Source of the DNA: Bacteroidales bacterium
GTDB taxonomy: Bacteria; Bacteroidota; Bacteroidia; Bacteroidales; UBA932
DNA length: 7,079 nucleotides
Direction of reading: 5' to 3'
Assembly (NCBI GenBank): GCA_017615135.1
Contig: JAGAAU010000150.1
Location: forward strand, 1 to 7,079
Part shown: piece by piece, positions 1 to 5,054 of the stretch
Position numbering within the stretch: position 1 is the stretch's first letter
How the letters are laid out: each line of letters opens with the position of its first letter
The notes under the pieces: model-generated
Told to the model about the DNA's origin: nothing
Seen by the model: the letters and a program-made list of their open reading frames with translations, nothing else
Databases searched by the model: none
Translations under genes and position numbers: made by a program

Positions 1-2159
1 GCGCCGGTTGCGTAAGCAGAGTACGGGAGAGTGACAGTTATCCCAGTTTCCGCATCCAGGGCCGGGATGCAGGGGCTGATGTCCGGAGAAGCCACCAGGC
101 CGGTGTACTGCAGGTCTGTCCCGTCGGCCACAAGGCTTTCCGTGCCGTATTCGAGCACTTCGTCGTGGTCGTCGAGCTGCAGCCACGAGGCCAGCGTCCA
201 GCTGTCTGCAGTTCCAAAGGAACTCGAAGAGGCGAAAGGATCGACCGTGTAGACCTTAGCCGAGCATGAAACTATGCCCGAATTGGCCCTGTCAATCTTT
301 GCCGTCACTTCTTCCAGCTGCACCTGGCCGGACCCGAAACTGTAATTCTGCTGAATAAGGTAACCGTTGCTGGACAGGGTCTTAAGGTGCATTTCCCAGG
401 AAACGTATCCGTTGCCCACGTTACTCCACCCCACTGCGGGATTAAGCTTGTCAGCATCTTTAGACCACTTTGAACCTATGGTCTTGCAGCTCCTTGTGAC
501 GGTAAAGCCCAGAAGGCTCTGGTACAGGTCCGGGGCGAAATCTTCGTAATACAGGCGGCTGCCGTCCCTTCGGTAATAGAAAGGCCCTATCTCTACGGGG
601 GCGCCGTCCAGCGGAAGCACTATATCGGACGAGCAGAAACCCATGCGTGGATTGACTATCTCGGTAGGGATAAAACCTACCTCATTACCCAGGAAATATA
701 CGCCCAGCAGCTGTGTAGTGGGTCCGTATGCATCCACATACCAGTCTGCGCCGCTGCCGCTCACGTCCATCTGCGGATTGTTGGAGTCGAAGAGGAAAAC
801 CTTCCCTTCAAGATTGCGCCCTTGCTTGTCTTTGATTTTTATATGACCGCGCTGGCCCACATACAAGGCTTCATCCCAATCCAAAGTCCAGGTGATATCC
901 GGAGGGCCGATGTACGTTATCTTGCACTGTGACGATATGGCACCGTCCCAGGTCCTGACGGTAACGGTGATTGCGTCTCCCACCGATACTGCATCATTTG
1001 GAGTTACCGTAACGCCCGACTGTCCGGTGACTACTGTGAACTTGCCGGTCTTGCCGCTGATGCTGTAGGAAAAATCGCCGTCAGACAGGCTCAGATTGGT
1101 GTCCAGGCCCACTGAGACGGCATCTTTTGTCTGCAGGCTCAGCTGGCTGCTCTGGAAAATGAGCACCCGGGTGTCTTCCAGGTTGCTCTCCACTTTCCAG
1201 TCGCTTCTCAGGCAGCCTTGGTCGCTCATGGCCAGGCTGACCGAGTAACGGCAGTTGCGGGAGATGTCGAAATTGGATGTGGCATCCTTACCCAGGAAGA
1301 GACGCGCCGTGAAGGGCTCTCCGGTCAGGTGTCCGGAGCGGTCTGAATAGACCCCGGCAATCTCCAGATAGGTACAGAGGGACGGATTTCCTCCGGCCTC
1401 AGTGACCTTGTCCGGAGTCTTCTGGTCAGGGTCCGGATTGCCCTGAAGGATATCTCCCTGCATGTTTTCAAGGAGATAGAACGTGCTGGTATAGCGGCCG
1501 ACGGCGTTGAGGGCGGCGATCTCTGCAGCGGAGGCAATGTCTCCGTTGCAGACACCGCCCTCGGCCGTGGCCGCTCCCCTTCCGGAAATGGGGCATACCC
1601 TGTTCATCTGCTTTACCTTTATGGAGCTGAACGTAATGCTCCCGTGCTCCAGACCTGATGTATCTACTGTCAGGTTGAGCCTTGCGGCAAGCCTTGTCAT
1701 ACAGAGAGTTACAGGCGGTTGTGGATAAGCAGCCGTAACTGTCTGGCAGCAGGCCATGGGCAAGCCTCTTTTCCAGAGGGAGACCCCGCTGCAGCGGTAT
1801 CTCATTCCGTTTGTCCCGTCCAGGGTCTGCGGCACCGACTCGGGGCTGCAGTTGGCCAGGGCGACTATCTCGTAACTGTGCCCTATACCCAAAGGCACAG
1901 TAGCGGAAATGCCGCCCGGGCCGCCTGCAGACTTCTTTACAGTCAGTTCCGGCAGGAGGCTGCCGTTTTCGTAAAAGTAGAGTTCTATCCTGCCGATGGA
2001 ATCTTCCGGAGCCGGAATGCTGCTGCGCGTGGGGACGCACACGTCAAAGCGCACGTCCACGGTGCCGCCGGGAGCCTTGCCCCTGTACTCCGGCTCCGCC
2101 TGCGTACAGGAGGCAAAGAGCGCCACGGCTGGCACCAAGAATCTTAACAAAGCTCTCAT
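1..2159 (-). CDS. DUF4906-like fimbrial tip/accessory lipoprotein, C-terminus cut by window edge
   Basis: Reading the minus strand from the ATG at 2159 gives 719 codons without a stop up to the left edge, so the protein is longer than 719 residues and its C terminus is not seen. It opens with a lipoprotein signal (MRALLRFLVPAVALFASC, Cys18). A PTR motif at residues 43-45 resembles the maturation site of type V pilins. The signature FYLLENMQG (227-235) and the RNCRYSVSL strand (301-309) are typical of DUF4906/fimbrillin-like proteins of Bacteroidales. Residues from about 330 onward look all-beta and Ig/Big-like (for example VGDAITVTVRTWDG), ending in stalk- or adhesin-like sequence. It starts 4 bases after the anchor gene stop, has no Shine-Dalgarno, and is probably translationally coupled. 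From context I infer a tip or accessory subunit that carries the binding function. The exact ligand is unknown. The family call rests on recalled motifs, not on a search. Cysteines are frequent (17 visible, including the pair 137-138). Confidence 0.8.
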   Translation of the reverse strand, partial: MRALLRFLVPAVALFASCTQAEPEYRGKAPGGTVDVRFDVCVPTRSSIPAPEDSIGRIELYFYENGSLLPELTVKKSAGGPGGISATVPLGIGHSYEIVALANCSPESVPQTLDGTNGMRYRCSGVSLWKRGLPMACCQTVTAAYPQPPVTLCMTRLAARLNLTVDTSGLEHGSITFSSIKVKQMNRVCPISGRGAATAEGGVCNGDIASAAEIAALNAVGRYTSTFYLLENMQGDILQGNPDPDQKTPDKVTEAGGNPSLCTYLEIAGVYSDRSGHLTGEPFTARLFLGKDATSNFDISRNCRYSVSLAMSDQGCLRSDWKVESNLEDTRVLIFQSSQLSLQTKDAVSVGLDTNLSLSDGDFSYSISGKTGKFTVVTGQSGVTVTPNDAVSVGDAITVTVRTWDGAISSQCKITYIGPPDITWTLDWDEALYVGQRGHIKIKDKQGRNLEGKVFLFDSNNPQMDVSGSGADWYVDAYGPTTQLLGVYFLGNEVGFIPTEIVNPRMGFCSSDIVLPLDGAPVEIGPFYYRRDGSRLYYEDFAPDLYQSLLGFTVTRSCKTIGSKWSKDADKLNPAVGWSNVGNGYVSWEMHLKTLSSNGYLIQQNYSFGSGQVQLEEVTAKIDRANSGIVSCSAKVYTVDPFASSSSFGTADSWTLASWLQLDDHDEVLEYGTESLVADGTDLQYTGLVASPDISPCIPALDAETGITVTLPYSAYATG

Positions 2160-2163
2160 GATA

Positions 2164-2934
2164 CTAGAATTCAACGACATAGGATTCAGAAAGCTCCCAC
2201 CCGGCAATCGCTATCAAAGCGTCCTTGCGGGTCAGGTCAACAGTAATGGTCATGTCAGAAAGGTCTGCGTCGGCAAAGCTGTAGCCGCTTGCGGCGATAA
2301 GGTTGCCGAGCGGGACCTCATAAACAGGAACGCCTCCTGAAGAGACCTCCAGCAGCAGGCTCTCGTCCGTCTGGCGTGGAAGCCTCAGGCTCCAGCTGCC
2401 GACACCCTCCCGGGGTTCGCAGTCGAAGCTGCCGCCGGACGGATCCAGGCTCACCAGGTCGTAGCCCTGTACGGTTCCCCTCACCTTCACTTCCCCACCT
2501 TCAGGCATTCCGAGCACAATCAGCTTCAGGAGGGCGAAGTTCTTGTGAGGCAATACGATACACTCATATTCGTCATCCGCAAGGGCCGCTTCCTCCGAGC
2601 AACTGTAAACCTCGTCGCACTGGTGCGAGTACCGGATGGAGAGCAATCGTCCGCCCACCGTGTTCATGTCGGTTATGCCGGTGAACACGGTGATGGTGGA
2701 CTTCTTGCGGGGAACGATAACGCTGTAATTGCCACTTTCGAAATCCTCGCGGGTCAGCATCCCCTGTTTGACCACGGTGCCGTCCTGGATTACGCTCACC
2801 AGCACGTTTCCCTCGGTCTTGAGGGGTTCGACGGGGCGGATGAACAGCTCGCAGGGGCAGACGCTCCGGTCTTCCTTGACCGAGCATGCGCACAGGGCCA
2901 GCATCAGCGGCATAAAGCAGAGAATCCTGTTCAT
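2164..2934 (-). CDS. FimB/Mfa2-family fimbrial anchor lipoprotein
   Basis: A 256-residue protein with a lipoprotein signal whose best lipobox is L14-C15-A16-C17. Directly after it comes DRSVCPC (22-28), a hallmark of the FimB/Mfa2 family. Further family-like stretches are VRGTVQGYDLVSL (151-163) and, near the C terminus, VPLGNLIAASGY (207-218), the DLSDMTITVDL strand (224-234) and a terminal GWEL (245-248). Members of this family anchor type V fimbriae in the outer membrane by their lipidated N terminus and end fibre growth; they are not cleaved by the arginine protease. Consistent with that, no PxTR motif is seen between the signal and the first strands. The gene starts 6 bases after the stalk gene stop and ends 4 bases before the tip gene start. 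At 256 residues it is somewhat shorter than the roughly 300-residue P. gingivalis proteins as I remember them, but both ends look intact. Confidence 0.88.
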   Translation of the reverse strand: MNRILCFMPLMLALCACSVKEDRSVCPCELFIRPVEPLKTEGNVLVSVIQDGTVVKQGMLTREDFESGNYSVIVPRKKSTITVFTGITDMNTVGGRLLSIRYSHQCDEVYSCSEEAALADDEYECIVLPHKNFALLKLIVLGMPEGGEVKVRGTVQGYDLVSLDPSGGSFDCEPREGVGSWSLRLPRQTDESLLLEVSSGGVPVYEVPLGNLIAASGYSFADADLSDMTITVDLTRKDALIAIAGWELSESYVVEF

Positions 2935-2940
2935 GGGTTA

Positions 2941-3972
2941 TCAGAATTCTTCTTCGTAAGCAAAGTCATCCTCCCACTCGGAGACCGTGATGCTGAAGGT
3001 GCAATCCACGTCCGAACTTACCTGGGGGCCCGATTTGTCAGGATCCGTGGAACCCGGTGCGGTAAGGGTGAGGCCGCTGATATGGTACACTTTGTTGCGG
3101 TCGATAGTGGGGTTTCCGCTATATCCTTGTCCGGGAATGGTGATGGGATAATAGCAAGTACGGCCGTTGTAGTCGCATTGCAGCACCAGACGGGTCTTTC
3201 GCGCGCACCACTCATCCGCCACCGAGTCTTCATCTACAGGGTTGGGATACACGTAGAAGGTGTGCGCCGTGTTGTAGGTCTTACCCTCCGAAAGGTCTCC
3301 GTTCAGGTTATCGTCCATCAGCAGGTCTGCCAGCTGGGGCGGATTTGCGGGCAAACCCTGCTTGCATATCCATTGCTGGGGAATGACTCCAGTGCAGCCA
3401 TAATTACCCACGGCGGCCACATTGCTCATGTAGATGCGTTTGAGCGTCATAGGCACCGCAGACAGGTGAGGGTCGGAGAATGAACGGGTAATCTTGTTCA
3501 GCACCACCTTTGCCGCTATGTGCTTGACCGTTACGTCTATACTGCTGTCCTGCATCACCCTTGTCGCGAAAGATCCGCTCATCACAAGGGCATTTGGAGC
3601 GTTATCCGAGAGGTTGCTTTGCAACAGGGGGAACTGGTCCAGGCTGGTGATTCCGGAAATGACCGGTGCGTTGGCCACTGCCCAGACCGTCTTGTCTCCC
3701 GGTATGACGGAAAGGCTGATCTCTGAACCGTATGCCACCCTTTCGCTTGCTTGTTCCAGCTCGCCAAGGGCATTGAAAACGAACACCTGCACGGTGTTGG
3801 CAGTAAGGTCCGCGGTATTGTCCGCGCCCAGCATCAACCTTGTCCTGGGCATACCCACATTGACGCTGAGGGTTACGGGTGAAACTTCGGGATTTGACAT
3901 TTCACTGTCGTGGCTGCAAGAAGCCGAGATTGCGGCAAGCGCTGCCGCTGCGATAACGAATTGTGTTTTCAT
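2941..3972 (-). CDS. FimA/Mfa1-type structural (stalk) fimbrillin
   Basis: A 343-residue protein with a lipoprotein-type signal ending at Cys19 (ISASC; the -3 residue Ser is not ideal). A PRTR motif (42-45) lies before the first strands and fits the arginine-protease site that frees the groove for strand exchange in type V pilins. Family features in order: VQVFVFNALGEL (61-72), VWAVANAP (96-103), VKHIAAKVVLNKI (149-161), FYVYPNP (239-245), TRLVLQCDYNGRTCYYPITI (260-279), IDRNKVYHISGLTLTAPGS (290-308) and a terminal FSITVSEWE strand (326-334), the probable donor strand. Being first of three fimbrial genes, followed by an anchor and a large DUF4906-like protein, it is inferred to be the polymerising stalk subunit. 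It could instead be a minor fimbrillin, because Bacteroidales carry many paralogues. The start is supported by the signal peptide and by an unusual Shine-Dalgarno-like AGGAG. Confidence 0.87.
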   Translation of the reverse strand: MKTQFVIAAAALAAISASCSHDSEMSNPEVSPVTLSVNVGMPRTRLMLGADNTADLTANTVQVFVFNALGELEQASERVAYGSEISLSVIPGDKTVWAVANAPVISGITSLDQFPLLQSNLSDNAPNALVMSGSFATRVMQDSSIDVTVKHIAAKVVLNKITRSFSDPHLSAVPMTLKRIYMSNVAAVGNYGCTGVIPQQWICKQGLPANPPQLADLLMDDNLNGDLSEGKTYNTAHTFYVYPNPVDEDSVADEWCARKTRLVLQCDYNGRTCYYPITIPGQGYSGNPTIDRNKVYHISGLTLTAPGSTDPDKSGPQVSSDVDCTFSITVSEWEDDFAYEEEF

Positions 3973-3987
3973 GGTCTTTTTCTCCTA
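3973..3987 (-). promoter_or_regulatory. Shine-Dalgarno-like site of the stalk fimbrillin gene
   Basis: On the minus strand, AGGAG (3982-3986) stands 9 bases before the ATG at 3972, in the 24-base gap after the ssb stop. Bacteroidota ribosomes usually make little use of Shine-Dalgarno pairing, and the other starts in this window show no such motif. The site may be chance, or it may raise translation of a subunit needed in large amounts. Confidence 0.4.
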
Positions 3988-3996
3988 CATTTTAAA

Positions 3997-4344
3997 TTAC
4001 AGTTCATAAGGTACTTCTTCTCCAAGGCTTACAAAGTCTATCCGGGTGCAGAGCACATCCACCGAAGTGCGTTCCATACCGTCCACTCCGGTGTAATGCT
4101 GGATTTGCAATCTGCCCCACACATGTACGTAGCGCCCCTTTTCAATCTTTTCCAGGTCCCTGACGTTCCTGCCTTCAAAGGCAGTGACGTTGTGCCAGGT
4201 GGATTCGATGACAGGGGCGCCCTCCTTGTTTTTGTAGGCGCGGTTGGTGACCATAGTGAATTTTGCCATGCGCCGCTCACCGATGTTCTGCAGACGCACG
4301 CTGCCCACGACTCCGAGCAGTTCAATTCTGTTTAGTTGTTCCAT
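3997..4344 (-). CDS. ssb: Short single-stranded DNA-binding protein (OB fold)
   Basis: A 115-residue protein that is essentially one SSB-type OB fold. The N-terminal strand MEQLNRIELLGVVGSVRLQN, the FTMVTNRAYKNK strand (29-40), the characteristic TWHNVTAF (49-56), the LEKIEKGRYVHVWGRLQ segment (64-80, matching the usual 'L.KG..V.VeG.L' pattern) and the RTSVDVLCTRIDF strand (92-104) are all present. SSB coats single-stranded DNA and recruits repair and replication proteins through an acidic, Phe-ending C-terminal tip. Here the flexible linker is missing and the protein ends in EEVPYEL, a poor match to the usual DDLPF-like tip, so partner recruitment may be altered. It is probably a secondary paralogue rather than the housekeeping ssb. 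It stands 24 bases upstream of the stalk fimbrillin gene on the same strand and is likely co-transcribed with the fimbrial genes. The start at 4344 fits the OB fold exactly. Confidence 0.88.
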   Translation of the reverse strand: MEQLNRIELLGVVGSVRLQNIGERRMAKFTMVTNRAYKNKEGAPVIESTWHNVTAFEGRNVRDLEKIEKGRYVHVWGRLQIQHYTGVDGMERTSVDVLCTRIDFVSLGEEVPYEL

Positions 4345-4409
4345 TAGTCTTCCATAATTGAAGTTTTACTATCGGGATACCCGGCCCGGGCGGACCTTCG
4401 TCCCGAGTG

Positions 4410-4440
4410 CAAAGGAATATCATCCGGGGCAAAGGACAAG
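4410..4440 (-). promoter_or_regulatory. Candidate Bacteroidota-type promoter of the ssb-fimbrial operon
   Basis: On the minus strand, TTCCTTTG (4410-4417) resembles the Bacteroides -7 consensus TAnnTTTG with one mismatch, and CTTG (4437-4440) resembles the -33 box TTTG with one mismatch; the 19-base spacer is within the normal range. Transcription would start near 4403, giving a leader of about 60 bases before the ssb ATG. That leader is GC-rich and can form small stems such as CGGG-TAT-CCCG. The word GCAAAGGA (plus strand) occurs at 4409-4416 and again at 4429-4436, 20 bases apart. Placement is by eye only. Confidence 0.35.
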
Positions 4441-4465
4441 CGACCGGAAGGCGCAGGAGCCGAGT

Positions 4466-4479
4466 ATTTACGATTTTTT
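4466..4479. repeat. 14-base direct repeat, copy 1 (atttacgatttttt)
   Basis: This copy is identical to the one at 4586-4599, exactly 120 bases away. The two copies bracket the large hairpin at 4511-4560. The word is AT-rich, so chance is not excluded, but a 14-base identity this close is uncommon. Confidence 0.7.
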
Positions 4480-4510
4480 AAGAAAAAGGCGCCGCCAGAA
4501 AAGAATACGC

Positions 4511-4560
4511 CCCTGATTCTTTCGTGCAAAGAATAATCTTTCGGCACAAAAGAATCAGGG
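4511..4560. other. Large imperfect inverted repeat (hairpin)
   Basis: The left arm ccctgattctttcgtgc (4511-4527) pairs with gcacaaaagaatcaggg (4544-4560) over 17 bases with a single mismatch (c4523 opposite a4548; G-U-type pairing would be possible on the minus-strand transcript). The inner part continues with AAAGA (4528-4532) and TCTTT (4537-4541) around an ATAA loop, with a 2-base bulge (4542-4543). In total this is about 22 base pairs. It lies between divergent genes and so is either a DNA-level palindrome (regulator or nucleoid-protein site, or a small repeat element) or an RNA structure of unknown role. Confidence 0.85.
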
Positions 4561-4562
4561 AG

Positions 4563-4599
4563 CGTAAAAATTATCGCAAAAAGCGATTTACGATTTTTT
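4563..4599 (+). terminator. Terminator-like hairpin with T-tract in the intergenic region
   Basis: On the plus strand CGTAAA (4563-4568) plus TCGC (4574-4577) pair with GCGATTTACG (4583-4592); the left arm has a 5-base bulge (4569-4573) and the loop is AAAAA. ATTTTTT (4593-4599) follows. The shape is that of a weak intrinsic terminator for rightward transcription, but no annotated gene lies upstream on the plus strand. It could end a small transcript starting within the intergenic region, attenuate the zinc protein gene, or be chance in AT-rich DNA. Confidence 0.3.
4586..4599. repeat. 14-base direct repeat, copy 2 (atttacgatttttt)
   Basis: This is the second copy of the word at 4466-4479. 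It forms the 3' arm and T-tract of the terminator-like hairpin at 4563-4599, while copy 1 is followed by different sequence. Confidence 0.7.
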
Positions 4600-4605
4600 C
4601 TGTTT

Positions 4606-4637
4606 CTTGGAGTTCCGGCCCGCTCATGCCATCTTTG
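4606..4637 (+). promoter_or_regulatory. Candidate promoter of the zinc protein gene
   Basis: CTTG (4606-4609) and CATCTTTG (4630-4637) resemble the Bacteroides -33 (TTTG) and -7 (TAnnTTTG) boxes with one mismatch each, with a 20-base spacer. A start of transcription near 4643 would leave a leader of about 28 bases before the ATG at 4671. This supports 4671 as the start, since the upstream in-frame ATGs at 4524 and 4626 would precede the transcript. Recognition is by eye. Confidence 0.35.
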
Positions 4638-4670
4638 GACCCCGGTAAAAAATCCCCCGGGCATACAAAG

Positions 4671-5054
4671 ATGTACAAGAACGATTTGGAAGAAGACGGA
4701 ATCCCCCACTGCCTGGAATGCGGAGAGATACTCTACGGCAGGAGCGACAAGAAATTCTGCGGCGCCACCTGCCGGAACGCATGGCATTCACACTTCAGGA
4801 GCGGGAAACGCCTGGCCAGAAGCCTTACCCTGAACGGGCTCACCAAGAATTACAAGATCCTGGAGGACCTCATCAGCCTGAAACAGAAAAGCTGTCCTCT
4901 GGACAGCTTGACAGTTCTCGGTTTTAATCCCGAACTCATTACGCATCAGGCGGTTAAAAACGGACGGCACACGGAGTACCGCTGTTTCGATATCGCCTAC
5001 TGCCAGAGCTCAGCCAAGATTTTCAACCTTCACAGGCTCGGAGGCAAGCTGTGA
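4671..5054 (+). CDS. Small conserved zinc-binding-type protein, function unknown
   Basis: A 127-residue protein beginning MYKNDLEEDGIPHC. Cys14-x2-Cys17 and Cys30-x3-Cys34, in the context CLECGEILYGRSDKKFCGATC, form a likely zinc-binding knuckle. It is followed by a basic segment (about 35-56, HSHFRSGKRLARSL) and a helical part (KNYKILEDLISLKQK, 59-73). The C terminus (FDIAYCQSSAKIFNLHR) looks conserved and matches my memory of unnamed Bacteroidales proteins of about this size. The knuckle plus basic region hints at nucleic-acid or protein binding, but no function is established. I chose the ATG at 4671 because upstream in-frame sequence to 4524 runs through the large hairpin and lacks family-like residues. 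The gene is divergent from ssb and converges on the bactofilin gene, overlapping it by 45 bases; both C-terminal segments look genuine. Confidence 0.82.
   Translation: MYKNDLEEDGIPHCLECGEILYGRSDKKFCGATCRNAWHSHFRSGKRLARSLTLNGLTKNYKILEDLISLKQKSCPLDSLTVLGFNPELITHQAVKNGRHTEYRCFDIAYCQSSAKIFNLHRLGGKL
4881..4909 (-). terminator. Candidate intrinsic terminator of the secA-bactofilin transcript, inside the zinc protein gene
   Basis: A perfect 9-base inverted repeat (aagctgtcc 4889-4897, ggacagctt 4901-4909, loop tct) lies about 100 bases past the bactofilin stop. On the minus strand the stem is followed at once by the T-rich TTTCTGTTT (4881-4888), as expected of an intrinsic terminator; the plus-strand side (gacagttctcgg) has no T-run. 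The minus-strand operon would therefore end within the coding sequence of the convergent gene. Confidence 0.5.

Larger units (their letters stand above)
4345..4670. other. Divergent intergenic region between ssb and the zinc protein gene
   Basis: This 326-base stretch contains no convincing gene. It holds a GC-rich probable ssb leader (about 4372-4406), the candidate ssb-side promoter (4410-4440), a 14-base direct repeat (4466-4479 and 4586-4599), a large hairpin (4511-4560), a terminator-like hairpin with T-tract (4563-4599) and the candidate rightward promoter (4606-4637). The middle part is clearly more AT-rich than the flanking genes. Open frames that run across it (minus 4344-4787, and the upstream extension of the plus frame to 4524) have no coding character. 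Confidence 0.8.

Noticed and set aside
1468..2040. Minus-strand open frame of 190 codons inside the tip gene, in another frame
   Set aside because: The DUF4906-like frame is open throughout this stretch with family motifs (LENMQG, RN..Y), and the alternative frame is rich in Arg and Gln with no family-like features, so it is not a frameshifted piece.
2545..3483. Long plus-strand open frame (312 codons) antisense to stalk and anchor genes
   Set aside because: It crosses two well-supported minus-strand genes and their junction, has no recognisable motif or signal, and is explained as a mirror frame of GC-rich coding DNA.
4378..4396. cccggcccggg palindrome as an operator
   Set aside because: A five-base GC-rich inverted repeat is too short to separate from chance in this composition; it is mentioned only as part of the leader.
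4511..4560. Invertible (phase-variable) promoter flanked by inverted repeats
   Set aside because: The arms are only 16 bases apart, too close for known site-specific inversion, no promoter fits within the loop, and no recombinase gene is nearby.
4524..4670. N-terminal extension of the zinc protein to the ATG at 4524 or 4626
   Set aside because: The extra residues are encoded by the hairpin and T-tract region, are strongly basic without family resemblance, and would lie upstream of the candidate promoter.
4345..4670. CRISPR array, tRNA or transposon end
   Set aside because: There are only two copies of a 14-base word, no regular spacer series, no cloverleaf, and no transposase remnant.
4344..4787. 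Minus-strand open frame of 147 codons upstream of ssb
   Set aside because: It runs through the hairpin, both repeats and the zinc protein gene, is low-complexity in composition, and conflicts with the better-supported plus-strand gene.
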